The notes under the pieces were generated by a model. The model saw only the letters and a program-made list of their open reading frames with translations, had not been told where the DNA came from and made no database searches. 57,232 nucleotides of DNA from NCBI GenBank assembly GCA_934408705.1, contig CAKRVL010000005.1, positions 1-57,232 of the forward strand, read 5' to 3'. This DNA comes from an uncultured Blautia sp. GTDB lineage: Bacteria; Bacillota; Clostridia; Lachnospirales; Lachnospiraceae. Positions within the stretch are counted from its first letter, which is position 1, and every line of letters begins with the position of its first letter. A program made the translations under genes and the position numbers. Below, in pieces: positions 18,859 to 27,069 of the stretch.

Positions 18859-19674
18859 CTAACGATATTTCCAGATTCCATGAAGTGCATATGACAAAAA
18901 GAAGCAGGCGCTTCTCAACGGTCCGTAGCCCACATAGCGGTATACTTGATATGTCATGGCTGCAGATTTAGCTTTGTTTCTGGATTTACCACCTTCAGAA
19001 AGACGATATTTCAGATATGGTTCGTTAATTCCTGTGGCATGTCCATATTTGCGCACTACCTTCAGCCAGGTGATATAATCCTCATGGCTGTCGTCATGCT
19101 CCATCGGAAATTCCATAGCCACTTCACGAAGCAGCAGAACTGAGGAACAGTTAATGCTGTTATGTTTCAAGAGCTGACGATAGTCCAGTCTGGACTTAAC
19201 CGGAATATATCTGCCTGTAAAAGTACCATCCGGCTTCATGAGATCACGCCCTGTAGAACAGATTACATCACCGGTTGCTTCAAGAGCAGCAAGCTGGGCC
19301 GCCAGTTTCCCCTTCTCCCACCAGTCATCAGCGTCCAGAAATGCCACATATTCGCCCTTCGCCGCAGCTACTCCTCGATTACGGGAACCGGCCGCACCTA
19401 AATTGTGCTCATTTTTTATATAAACAAAATCCGGTCTATTCTCCCAAGGGGCAAGGACAGTCTTTGTCCCGTCAGTAGATCCGTCATCAATGACGATCAG
19501 CTCCACCTGAACATTCTGGTCATAAACAGACTGTACCGCCTGGGCAATATATTTCTCGCCATTATATACAGGCATGATCACAGATATTTGCGGAATTTTT
19601 CCCGCTTTCTGTTCCGTATTTATATTATGAAATTCACAATTCTGTATAGTTTTCAAGCATTTCTGTTTTTCCAC
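18859..19674 (-). CDS. Glycosyltransferase family 2
   Basis: A GT-A fold glycosyltransferase of about 271 aa. It shows ISVIMPVYNGEKYIAQAVQS, VIDDGSTDGTK (nucleotide-sugar binding), ANRGVAAAKGEYVAFLDADDWW (the DAD metal site region) and HEDYITWLKVVRKYG. The best start is a GTG at 19674, with AAGGAG about 8 bp upstream; the GTG at 19683 overlaps that site. It ends 8 bp from the convergent AraC gene and stands alone. Acceptor and donor are unknown; a surface polysaccharide role is likely. Confidence 0.88.
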   Translation of the reverse strand: MEKQKCLKTIQNCEFHNINTEQKAGKIPQISVIMPVYNGEKYIAQAVQSVYDQNVQVELIVIDDGSTDGTKTVLAPWENRPDFVYIKNEHNLGAAGSRNRGVAAAKGEYVAFLDADDWWEKGKLAAQLAALEATGDVICSTGRDLMKPDGTFTGRYIPVKSRLDYRQLLKHNSINCSSVLLLREVAMEFPMEHDDSHEDYITWLKVVRKYGHATGINEPYLKYRLSEGGKSRNKAKSAAMTYQVYRYVGYGPLRSACFFLSYALHGIWKYR

Positions 19675-19789
19675 GATATGCACTCCTTATTGTCAGTTGC
19701 TTCTGAAGCGTTTTATTGACTCTATTATAGCCCAGAATCAATTATTCGTCCAGATACGGGCATATCTGTAACAAAAAATCGCTATTTTC

Positions 19790-20791
19790 TTATGCCAGGC
19801 CGAATTCTTCCAGTAATTTATCTCGATATGCTCTATCTGTACTGGCTTTTAACAGTTCACTAATACGATCTGACAAAATAAGTTTCTCGCTTAAGGCCGC
19901 CATTTTCTCCTGGCCTTCCTGTCTTCCTTCTTGTCTTCCTTCTTGTCTTCCTTCTTGTCTTCCTTCTTGTCTTCCTTCTTGTCTGCTGTCGCGCAGCATT
20001 TCTTTAATTGCCTTACACATATCAAACTCGCCTCCTTCCGTTTGTACTTTTGTTTTGATTAATTGCAGATTCCGGATTCCCGCCATTACTGCCAGAAAAT
20101 CATAGGCATCTTCTGGTAACGCAGCAAAGATTTCCTGATTTTCTTCCATGTATGCTTTTAACTTTGTCCTGTCATTGGTTCTTTGTAAAAAGCCACAAAC
20201 CTGACGTAAATCTGTTCGAAACCATTCTTCATTGGAAAAATGACGCATATCAAAAATCAGAATTGATTTTTCTGTAAACAGCCTCTTTAGCTCTTCTGGA
20301 AATTTTTCTGTATGAAATAAATCATCCATTTTTCTTGCTGCTTTCCAACGTTTCTTTCCAAAATATATTATAATATGAATAACCGGGTAAAATTTATCCT
20401 GGCAAGTAATTCCGGAAAGAAATGCTTCTTTGTTTTTCAAATCCTGAGCTTCTTTATGTATTTTTTGTAAGCCTTTCCACTGGTTATAATAATCAGTTCC
20501 TTTTTCATGCAGCACTCGCACTGGCATCACATAATGCTCAATTGTCTGCCCTTGAATCATAAGCCGAAATTTCACCTCACCGACTGTCACCATCATAGAT
20601 AAATCCAAAGTATTCTCTACTGCAGATATTCTATTATTCTTTCTCGAAACATTATGTAAAACCGGATTTAATTCCTGCATGTCACTTTCTCTGACAATCT
20701 GCTTTCCATGAAATATAACACCGTTGAGTAAATCTGCAACCCGAGCAAAATCCCGAAAACACTCAATTGATGTGGCGTTCTCTTCCTTCAT
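19790..20791 (-). CDS. Rpn-family recombination-promoting nuclease / transposase_31-like protein
   Basis: A protein of 333 aa resembling the Rpn/PF04754 group often annotated as putative transposases. Recognisable features are the overall opening (ECFRDFARVADLLNGVIFHG), a central YPVIHIIIYFGKKRWKAA strand and the C-terminal low-complexity run. Near the end are six tandem QEGR units encoded by a 12-bp DNA repeat (about 19915-19985), then a helical tail. AGAGGGGA precedes the ATG at 20791. Rpn proteins are PD-(D/E)XK nucleases linked to DNA breakage and mobility. The central nuclease acids are hard to place here, so activity is uncertain. Confidence 0.7.
   Translation of the reverse strand: MKEENATSIECFRDFARVADLLNGVIFHGKQIVRESDMQELNPVLHNVSRKNNRISAVENTLDLSMMVTVGEVKFRLMIQGQTIEHYVMPVRVLHEKGTDYYNQWKGLQKIHKEAQDLKNKEAFLSGITCQDKFYPVIHIIIYFGKKRWKAARKMDDLFHTEKFPEELKRLFTEKSILIFDMRHFSNEEWFRTDLRQVCGFLQRTNDRTKLKAYMEENQEIFAALPEDAYDFLAVMAGIRNLQLIKTKVQTEGGEFDMCKAIKEMLRDSRQEGRQEGRQEGRQEGRQEGRQEGQEKMAALSEKLILSDRISELLKASTDRAYRDKLLEEFGLA
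19915..19985. repeat. 12-bp tandem repeat in the Rpn gene
   Basis: The unit CTTCCTTCTTGT is repeated about six times and encodes QEGR units. Because the unit is a multiple of three, slippage changes protein length without breaking the frame. Confidence 0.85.
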
Positions 20792-20867
20792 ACACACTCC
20801 CCTCTGAAATATGACGTTGGTATGTAAGAAGCGAAAAATATATTTGCAAGAATATTTTTATAATATA

Positions 20868-20896
20868 ATTATACTTAATTTTGTTTTATTTTTCAA
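20868..20896 (-). promoter_or_regulatory. Promoter of the Rpn gene
   Basis: On the reverse strand: TTGAAA (20891-20896), 17 bp, TATAAT (20868-20873). It lies about 77 bp upstream of the Rpn start in an AT-rich region and is a close match to the vegetative consensus. Confidence 0.6.
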
Positions 20897-21092
20897 GTAT
20901 TAGTATATTTTTCATTTATTTCTTTATACACCCATCATTTTCCAACAATGCAAAACAAACAAAACAAATATGAAATCACCTGGTCGAATGACCGGACACA
21001 GATTTTTCTGTGAGATTTTCTGTAGTGAAAGTGAGTTTAGTATACGGCTTGTGGTGAAGCTTGTCAATAGCATTTACAAATACTTTAAAAGC

Positions 21093-21148
21093 AAAAAAAC
21101 AAGCTGCCCTCATAGTGCAAAAATTTTTACACTTAAAAGAGCAGCTTG
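21093..21148 (-). terminator. Terminator of the lipoprotein gene
   Basis: On the reverse strand, CAAGCTGC (21148-21141) pairs with GCAGCTTG (21107-21100), with an inner AGTG/CACT extension, followed by TTTTTTT. It starts 6 bp after the stop of the lipoprotein gene. The remaining intergenic stretch toward the Rpn gene (20897-21092) holds nothing else I recognise. Confidence 0.8.
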
Positions 21149-21153
21149 CTTTA

Positions 21154-21786
21154 TTATAGCAGTTCTTTATCAATAATCTGGTAATTTGCCCGGTGTATGT
21201 ACAAGGCCTTGCCATCGACCATAAGCTTTGTCATTTTCGGCAGGTCATCCGGAATTTCCCAGTATACATTGTCTCCGGAAAATGCGGCGATTGGCTGTCC
21301 AAGCTGGGATTTAATGACCACGACTCTGGATTTTCCAAAGTCATTTTTGTATCTGTTCAGCACTCTTGCCAGGGCTGCATTATCCGTGATTCCATTTCCC
21401 CCATCACTATTAACCTCGTCAAGCGAAAAATCCACTTCAGGCTTCAAACCATTCTGAACAAATACACAGGTATCACCACAGCTTTCGATTTCTTTTCCAT
21501 CTATTGTAATGGTAATTACTGAGGATAAATCATAGCCGGTTACTGCTCTTCCATCGCTGTCGTAACTGACTGTTTCGATTTTGTTTCCAGTAATACTGAT
21601 TTTCTTTCCAGACGTCTTCAAGGTCTGATTCCCATAATTATCATAGGTATATACCGTATAATTATTTCCAATCAGGGAACCGTGGATTTCGTTGATAATA
21701 GAGCCGATTTTACTGCATCCAGTCAGCATGACAATAAGGATTACCGACAAAACGGCTGTGGCTATTCGTTTATTTTTCTTTTGCAT
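21154..21786 (-). CDS. Predicted lipoprotein of unknown function (DUF5052-like)
   Basis: A 210-aa secreted lipoprotein. The signal peptide runs from MQKKNKRIATAVLSVILIVM to the lipobox LTGC, giving a lipid-anchored Cys at about residue 24. The mature part has a YTVYTYDNYGNQTLKTSGKKI opening, a VITIDGKEIESCGDTCVFVQNG segment and ends YIHRANYQIIDKELL. It resembles small conserved lipoproteins of Lachnospiraceae (DUF5052 type, from memory). CCAGGAGG precedes the ATG. It is monocistronic, flanked by terminators on both sides, and its function is unknown. Confidence 0.75.
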   Translation of the reverse strand: MQKKNKRIATAVLSVILIVMLTGCSKIGSIINEIHGSLIGNNYTVYTYDNYGNQTLKTSGKKISITGNKIETVSYDSDGRAVTGYDLSSVITITIDGKEIESCGDTCVFVQNGLKPEVDFSLDEVNSDGGNGITDNAALARVLNRYKNDFGKSRVVVIKSQLGQPIAAFSGDNVYWEIPDDLPKMTKLMVDGKALYIHRANYQIIDKELL

Positions 21787-21811
21787 ATTATTCCTCCTGG
21801 AAAATTTTCAA

Positions 21812-21837
21812 AAAATCGGGGCCAAGCCCCGATTTTT
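21812..21837. terminator. Bidirectional terminator-like hairpin
   Basis: AAAATCGGGGC (21812-21822) pairs perfectly with GCCCCGATTTT (21826-21836), with A-rich and T-rich flanks, so it can act on both strands. It lies upstream of the lipoprotein gene and may stop transcripts entering from the Rpn gene at 22263-23342. Confidence 0.75.
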
Positions 21838-21880
21838 ATCAATACCTTTAGATGTGATATGTTTCCTTTTACTGAAATCT

Positions 21881-22088
21881 AATGATACCAGTGTCAAAAG
21901 GTCAAAAAGCTGTTCGTGCTTGCACGATAAGGCTTTTGAACTTGGGACACGCCAAATATGAGAAAGTAGCGATTTACGCAGTAAATCAGCGGATTTCGAA
22001 TATTTGGAGGATTGCGGGAGCAGCCGTAGCTGCGTAGCAATCCGGGTATCAAATGAGTGTCAAAAGACCTTTTGACACTCATTTCATT
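21881..22088. repeat. Composite palindromic intergenic repeat, family A copy 3
   Basis: It contains, in order: GTGTCAAAAG border, TTCGTGCTTGCACGA hairpin, GATTTAC (21971-21977)/GTAAATC (21981-21987) hairpin, GGATTGC (22009-22015)/GCAATCC (22037-22043) hairpin with inner GCAGC/GCTGC, and a final palindrome of GTGTCAAAAG/CTTTTGACAC (22056-22079). It is the reverse-complement layout of copy 1. With family B copy 2 it fills the 476-bp gap between the lipoprotein and the second Rpn gene. Confidence 0.8.
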
Positions 22089-22115
22089 TAATTCCTGGTT
22101 ACACTTAATGTTTGT

Positions 22116-22276
22116 AAAGCAGACATTCCAGGTCCGCTTCGCTACTTGCTCATGAACGCAGTCGCTTCGCGATCTGTCAGTGGAATCTGAAGGCTCCCAC
22201 TGACATAAGCATCCCCCTCATCCGCCGCTTAGTGCTCCGCGCACTTGAAACGGGGGGAATGCTTATCTGCGTTCAA
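22116..22276 (-). repeat. 3'-UTR structured repeat, family B copy 2 (full length)
   Basis: Head hairpin near 22118-22138; closing stem TGAACGCAG (22153-22161)/CTGCGTTCA (22267-22275), a perfect 9 bp; small TCGC/GCGA hairpin; inner arm around TCAGTG/CACTGA; second arm AAGCAT...AATGCTT with an apical GTGC/GCAC hairpin. The stop codon of the Rpn gene (22263) and its last codons lie inside the element, so the repeat supplies the protein's C-terminal residues. Confidence 0.85.
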
Positions 22277-23342
22277 GTTCCTTTTTTAATCGCTGAATTT
22301 CCAGCTCTGCTGCATCCGCGCGAACTTTCTCTGCGTCTGCGCGCTCTTTCTCTGCATCTGCGCGCTCTTTCTCTGCATCTGCGCGCTCTTTCTCTACATC
22401 TGCACGTTCTTTCTCTGCGTCTGCGCGCTCTTTCTCTACATCTGCGCGCTCTTTCTCTCTTTCCGTATTTTGTCTTTCAGCCTGAATGTCCATTTTCTCC
22501 ATATTTTCAAATAGATATCCCATTCCCCGACCTCCAATCTCGCCCATCATTTCCTCAGCTTCGTCCACGGGCACATTCATCTTTATTAGTAAAGCCCATA
22601 AAATTTTTTGGTAAATTTCTTTTATTGCTTGCGGGGCATTGCCATAAATAGAATTTACAAGATCTTCCGATAGCTTTCGGAAATTTTCACAATCCTCTGG
22701 TGTCTGTATTTTGTTGATCATCATGATCAGAGACATCTCGTCTCGTTTCATACTGAGTTCTTCATTTGTATATTGGCTGACACTTACTACCTCATAAGAA
22801 AAATCCGGAATATATTTTCCCATCTGTTCCGCAAATTCTATACGGTCTTTCAAATGGAAATCTGCCGTCCACTTTTTACTCCCCTCATAATAAACGATAG
22901 GAATAATCAGAGGATAACGGAAATCCTTCCGCTTACTACTATTTTTTATTTTTTTATCCTGAGTCTTTTTATAATCCTGCCAAATAACAGTCATATATCT
23001 GAGAAGCTGCATTGCCACATCATAGTCGATATCACTTTTATGTTCGATGAGAGAGATGACATAAACTTCCTTTTCAAGCATTCCCTCTGTGTCCCGAATG
23101 TATACCTTTTTTATAGTATCGGCTTCATATTCCACTCCAAGAAATGCCCGATATTTGCCAGATACATCCGTGATATCTTCCGGCTGGACATTTGCAAACA
23201 ATGGAATATTTGTGTAATTTCTCAGAAATTGACTTGCAAGAGTACTGTTTTTAAAAATTTCCCGACTGTTTACATCCCTTACGTGCATTCCGGAATGATA
23301 GATCGTGTCTCTTTTTCTTTTGCTCTGTGTTTTTCTGCTCAT
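22263..23342 (-). CDS. Rpn family recombination-promoting nuclease with heptad-repeat tail
   Basis: A protein of 359 aa. The N-terminal nuclease domain has RDVNSREIFKNSTLASQFL, AFLGVEYEAD and YVISLIEHKSDIDYDVAMQLLRYM. The E-H-K in IEHKS fits the PD-(D/E)XK core of Rpn nucleases (E. coli RpnA to RpnE), which raise recombination and are linked to phage defence. The C-terminal about 60 residues are six or so heptads of the form EKERADA/EKERADV, a likely coiled coil. AAGGAGG precedes the ATG. Its last codons are provided by a family B repeat. It is distinct from the Rpn-like gene at 19790. Confidence 0.85.
   Translation of the reverse strand: MSRKTQSKRKRDTIYHSGMHVRDVNSREIFKNSTLASQFLRNYTNIPLFANVQPEDITDVSGKYRAFLGVEYEADTIKKVYIRDTEGMLEKEVYVISLIEHKSDIDYDVAMQLLRYMTVIWQDYKKTQDKKIKNSSKRKDFRYPLIIPIVYYEGSKKWTADFHLKDRIEFAEQMGKYIPDFSYEVVSVSQYTNEELSMKRDEMSLIMMINKIQTPEDCENFRKLSEDLVNSIYGNAPQAIKEIYQKILWALLIKMNVPVDEAEEMMGEIGGRGMGYLFENMEKMDIQAERQNTEREKERADVEKERADAEKERADVEKERADAEKERADAEKERADAEKVRADAAELEIQRLKKELERR
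22310..22452. repeat. 21-bp tandem repeat encoding EKERAD(A/V) heptads
   Basis: Variants of a 21-bp unit (core GCGCTCTTTCTCTGC on the forward strand) repeat about six times at the 3' end of the Rpn gene. Units are near-identical, so recombination or slippage could change the coiled-coil length in frame. Confidence 0.8.
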
Positions 23343-23515
23343 TAATCCTCCTTATGCAGGAAACGTTTCACAGATCAAAAGATATTTACATATTTATAGT
23401 AGCATGACAAATTTCAGAATACAAGATAAAAGAGTAATAGATTATCATCCATACTGTATTCCCATAGCTTGCAAAATCACATCCATTTAGTAATTAATTC
23501 TCGCCCAATTTGAGT

Positions 23516-23675
23516 CAAGCGGATATTCCAGGTCCGCTTCGCTGCTTGCTCATAACCGAATGCTGCTTCGCAGCTTATCAGGAGTGACTTGCACCACTCC
23601 TGATACAAACAAGTCCCAACCCACTGCTTATTGCTTTGCGCAACCCCAGCAGGGGACTTGCTTAATTCGGTTATA
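23516..23675 (-). repeat. 3'-UTR structured repeat, family B copy 3 (covarying form)
   Basis: The head hairpin AGCGGAT/GTCCGCT (23518-23524, 23532-23538) is as in other copies, but the branched body has different bases with the same pairing: closing stem ATAACCGAAT (23552-23561)/ATTCGGTTAT (23665-23674); GCTGC/GCAGC (23562-23566, 23570-23574); ATCAGGAGTG (23577-23586)/CACTCCTGAT (23595-23604); CAAGTCCC (23610-23617)/GGGACTTG (23653-23660); apical TTGC/GCAA. It ends 5 bp before the stop of the reverse-strand recombinase gene (23680). The rest of the gap 23343-23515 shows no gene. Confidence 0.88.
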
Positions 23676-23679
23676 CGAA

Positions 23680-25077
23680 CTATTGAACACCCGAATTCCC
23701 TATCTGGAAGTCAGCACTTTGCAGACAGGTGTCATCCATAAATTTAATTCTTAAATTGCCACAGTCATCTATCAAAACTTCCCGAATCAGCATTCTTGTC
23801 AGGTTTTTCACATCCTCCCACTGTGCATATTTTCCTGTCAGCTCCTGCAGTTGTTCCGCACGAATACTCTCGAGGGCGTCACCATTCTCTATTGCATTTC
23901 CCCATTCTGTGAGCAGATTTTCCCGTTGCTGTACCAGCTTTTTCCAGGCATCTCCAATAGCGGCAGTGATGTGCTCTTCCTCAACGGGCTGGCTGAAGCA
24001 CATATCCCCCTTCTTTCCTGTATTCTTATATTTCCAGATGCTTTTTCCTGACTTTTTTGTTATTTTTCCACCGCAGCACGCGCAAAAAAGCTTCCCATAA
24101 TATGGCTCCATTGTACAGCTTCCAAGCTCGCGAATATGGCGGAACTCCCGCAATTCTTCCAGTCTTTTTAACTCCAGCTGGACCGCATCCCATGTCCTTC
24201 TTTTAATAATAGCTTTGTGATTATTTTCCACATAATATTGCGCCAATCTGCCATCATTTGACCGTATTTCCCGTGTCAAAAAATCCTGGACGTAATATTT
24301 CTGCATCAGAAGATCACCCTTATAAGCTTCATTTCGCAGCATACGCAAAATGGAAACAGCCGCCCAGCGAGGCTCCCCATGCACGCCGGGAATTTTTTCC
24401 TGATTAAGCCGCCTGGCGATTTCTGAAGGCTGCCAGCCCTCCAGAAATTCCCGAAAAATCCGCCGGACCGTCTGAACCTGATCCGGATTAATAACCAGTC
24501 CTCCCTTTTTATCCTTATCATATCCAAGAAAGCATTCTGTATTAATATGAGGGATTCCCTGCTGAAAGCGGGAACGGATTCCCCATCTTGTATTTTCCGA
24601 AATATTTCGTGATTCTTCCTGGGCGAGACTGGAAAGAATAGTGAACAAAAGCTCGCCGGAGGATTCCATGGTATTAATGCATTCCTTTTCAAAAATCACA
24701 GGAATTCCAAGGCTTTTCAGATGTCTTGCATAATGGAGACAGTCACGGGTATTCCGGGCAAAACGACTAATAGATTTGGTGATCACCAGGTCTATTTTTC
24801 CCTCTTCGCAGGCTGAGATCATCCTTCGAAAGCCTGTCCTTTTTCTGGTTCCTGTACCGGAAATACCCTCATCTGAAAAAATTTCAACCAGCTGATATTC
24901 CTCTTTTTCACCAATATATTCCCTATAATAAACCACCTGGTTGATCAGGGAACCTAACTGTTCCTCCTGCTCTGTAGAGACACGGCAGTAAGCCGCCACC
25001 CGGAGCTTTTTCAGATCTCTTTCTTTGCCACTTTTATTCATCTGGTTTGGTGGAATAACCGTAAGCTTCTTTTCCAT
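23680..25077 (-). CDS. Large serine recombinase (resolvase/invertase family)
   Basis: A site-specific DNA recombinase of 465 aa. The catalytic domain starts LRVAAYCRVSTEQEEQLGSL with the nucleophile Ser in RVST, and ITKSISRFARNT is the conserved arginine segment. A recombinase domain (KKGGLVINPDQVQTVRRIFREF, RMLRNEAYKGDLLMQK) and a zinc ribbon (CACCGGK...MCFSQP) follow. AGGAGG precedes the ATG, which overlaps the end of the next recombinase gene by 44 bp. It is the last of three overlapping genes. No phage or conjugation genes are nearby. It could invert or excise local DNA, such as the adjacent pilin array; that is inference. Confidence 0.92.
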   Translation of the reverse strand: MEKKLTVIPPNQMNKSGKERDLKKLRVAAYCRVSTEQEEQLGSLINQVVYYREYIGEKEEYQLVEIFSDEGISGTGTRKRTGFRRMISACEEGKIDLVITKSISRFARNTRDCLHYARHLKSLGIPVIFEKECINTMESSGELLFTILSSLAQEESRNISENTRWGIRSRFQQGIPHINTECFLGYDKDKKGGLVINPDQVQTVRRIFREFLEGWQPSEIARRLNQEKIPGVHGEPRWAAVSILRMLRNEAYKGDLLMQKYYVQDFLTREIRSNDGRLAQYYVENNHKAIIKRRTWDAVQLELKRLEELREFRHIRELGSCTMEPYYGKLFCACCGGKITKKSGKSIWKYKNTGKKGDMCFSQPVEEEHITAAIGDAWKKLVQQRENLLTEWGNAIENGDALESIRAEQLQELTGKYAQWEDVKNLTRMLIREVLIDDCGNLRIKFMDDTCLQSADFQIGNSGVQ

Positions 25078-26272
25078 TTATCTGCGCCTCCTTTCCTATG
25101 TATACTGGAAAATTAATGGTACAAAGGGAAAGTAATTTCTCATCCGGGACACGTATTCCTTTGCAAAAAGCTTTTCCTTTACGGCTGAGCAGATCACAAA
25201 TCCACCACACAGAACCATTTCTGGCTATGATTCTTCGCAGCCTCGAGCCGCAATATTTGCAAAAAATCCGGTCTTTGTATGGATAGTTTACATAAGTTAG
25301 CCGAGGAATTTCCGGACGTACATGGGCAATCCGCTTTTTATGCGACTGGATATTCTCATGCCGGATGGGGGAAAAACGAACTGCTTCCAGACCTTTCTGA
25401 GCTTTTTCCCATAACTCCTCAGAGACAATTGCCGCATGATCATTCCGAATGTAATACATAGGCTTTTCCCCTTTGTTTTTTACAAGTCTGCGCTGATTAT
25501 CCACATAATAACGCAGACAGATATAATCTCCTTTATATGCATGATTGTGCAGGATCCGGCTCACTGAAGATGGACTGAACTGTTTTCCGTTCTGGGTTTT
25601 TACACTGTTTTCATTAAGATATCTTGTGATTTCACATATCCTCCACCCTTCTGCTGCCATCTGAAAAATCTGCCGCACAAGCTCTGCATTTTCATCCGGC
25701 ATAAGAACTCCATCCTCATTTTTCCTATAGCCCAGGCATCTCTGAAGCTGTCTCACCGGCTGGCTTTTTTCATATTTCCGACGAATAGCAGTCTGCATCA
25801 GCCACCTGGAATTCTCACTTTCTTCCTGTCCGAAGGCTGCCAAAAGAGTGAGCAAAAGCTCTCCCTCCTGAGACATTGTGTGTATCTTCTGAAGCTCAAA
25901 ATACACATCAATTCCAAGCTTTTTCAGCTGTCTGGTAGTATTCAGCACCGTATCAGTATTGCGGGCAAAACGTGTAACAGATTTGGTGATAATCTGCCGG
26001 AAAAATCCTTTTCCCGCATCCTGAAGCATCTGGTTAAAGCCCGGTCTTTTCTCCTTATAGCCTGAAATACCGTAATCATAATAGACCTTCGTCAGTCTGT
26101 ACTCCGGATGTTTTTCTATAATTTTTTCATAATGTGTAATCTGATTTTCCAGAGAATCCAGCTGATGGGGATGTGTTGTTGACACCCTGCAGTAAACTGC
26201 CACAAGAATCACATTCTGAGCTTCTCCTTCTTTACAAAAGGATAAAACGCTGGGCTTTTTGCTTTCGCTCAC
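25034..26272 (-). CDS. Serine recombinase (resolvase/invertase family)
   Basis: A second recombinase of about 412 aa. Catalytic domain VILVAVYCRVSTTHPHQLDSL with the Ser in RVST, RQIITKSVTRFARNTDTVL, recombinase domain VLMPDENAELVRQIFQMAAEGW, and a CKYCG...CD zinc-ribbon region. The open frame extends to a GTG at 26335 inside the upstream gene. I prefer the GTG at 26272 because GGGAGGCGAGG lies upstream of it; this still overlaps the upstream gene by about 41 bp. It overlaps the downstream recombinase by 44 bp, so all three genes are translationally coupled and probably work together. Confidence 0.9.
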   Translation of the reverse strand: MSESKKPSVLSFCKEGEAQNVILVAVYCRVSTTHPHQLDSLENQITHYEKIIEKHPEYRLTKVYYDYGISGYKEKRPGFNQMLQDAGKGFFRQIITKSVTRFARNTDTVLNTTRQLKKLGIDVYFELQKIHTMSQEGELLLTLLAAFGQEESENSRWLMQTAIRRKYEKSQPVRQLQRCLGYRKNEDGVLMPDENAELVRQIFQMAAEGWRICEITRYLNENSVKTQNGKQFSPSSVSRILHNHAYKGDYICLRYYVDNQRRLVKNKGEKPMYYIRNDHAAIVSEELWEKAQKGLEAVRFSPIRHENIQSHKKRIAHVRPEIPRLTYVNYPYKDRIFCKYCGSRLRRIIARNGSVWWICDLLSRKGKAFCKGIRVPDEKLLSLCTINFPVYIGKEAQINGKEAYGYSTKPDE

Positions 26273-26762
26273 TTCGCCTCGCCTCCCTTCTTTTCCGATT
26301 ATAGGCTGCCATTTTTTGTTCACTGGAGTATGCACTGCTGCCCGTCAGATTCCGGGAAAGAAATCTCCGAGCGCAGGCGTATTCACGCCCCTTCATGCCA
26401 AGCTGATTGAGCCAGATACGGAAAAGATATTTATCACCGGCTGGCTGCTCTGATTTTTTCTGAGAACGGGAAAACTGCTTTTGTCTGGCTGCCATTTGAA
26501 TAAGCTTTTCCACAAATACTTCATACACAGCCAGTTCTTCTGCCGATATTGCTTTTCGGGAAAATACAATGGATTCATCCTGAAGCTCCAGCTCCGGAAG
26601 AGCCTTTTCCAATATAGACCGCTTCTCGTCTATGATCCTGCGCAGATTGGAAAAAGTCTGGGAGGAAAGCTCTGATAATGAAATGCACAAATCCTGCTGA
26701 ACAACCTGCTGTGCGGTATTTTGCAATGTGCTCTGTTGTTGAAATATTATTACCTGCTTCAT
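26232..26762 (-). CDS. Small protein leading the recombinase operon, function unknown
   Basis: A 176-aa protein with no domain I recognise. It is largely helical and basic at the C-terminus (NRKRREARRSERKQKAQRF), suggesting nucleic-acid binding. A Q-rich opening (MKQVIIFQQQSTLQNTAQQV) precedes a middle region DEKRSILEKALPELELQDES. AGGAGGTGG precedes the ATG at good spacing. It overlaps the next recombinase gene and heads the operon, so an accessory factor (directionality or DNA-binding) is plausible. No similarity claim is made. Confidence 0.7.
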   Translation of the reverse strand: MKQVIIFQQQSTLQNTAQQVVQQDLCISLSELSSQTFSNLRRIIDEKRSILEKALPELELQDESIVFSRKAISAEELAVYEVFVEKLIQMAARQKQFSRSQKKSEQPAGDKYLFRIWLNQLGMKGREYACARRFLSRNLTGSSAYSSEQKMAAYNRKRREARRSERKQKAQRFILL

Positions 26763-26966
26763 CTGTCCACCTCCTGTTCTTTATAAATTTTCAAGCTTTT
26801 ACCCGTCTGATTTTCCCTGGTCAGCCTGGCCAATTATGCAATTTCAATATAACAGAAAAATCCAGCTCAGCCCAGACAGTTCCCCGCTTTTATTCTGGAT
26901 TTCATCATTGCAAAACCTCCGATAGCAAGATATAATAATGATAATGTCGGGGATACCTCCGGCTAT

Positions 26967-27030
26967 GATACCTGCGGATTGTTTCGTGCACTGCACTCCC
27001 GCAATCCTGGTATCTGATTAAATGCTGATA
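26967..27030. repeat. Palindromic intergenic repeat, family A copy 4, plus ATTAAAT palindrome
   Basis: GATACC (26967-26972) pairs with GGTATC (27009-27014), and GGATTG with CAATCC (26976-27007) encloses a TGCA-rich loop. This is the GGATTGC module of family A alone. Next to it ATTAAAT and ATTTAAT form a further palindrome (27018-27036). The 307-bp gap between the recombinase operon and the pilin gene holds no gene otherwise. Confidence 0.65.
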
Positions 27031-27069
27031 TTTAATCACTAACTCAAAGCTTATAACAGGAGAAAAAAA

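Noticed and set aside
23680..26762. Prophage or conjugative element carrying the recombinases
   Set aside because: No integrase partner genes, structural, relaxase or replication genes are found around them.
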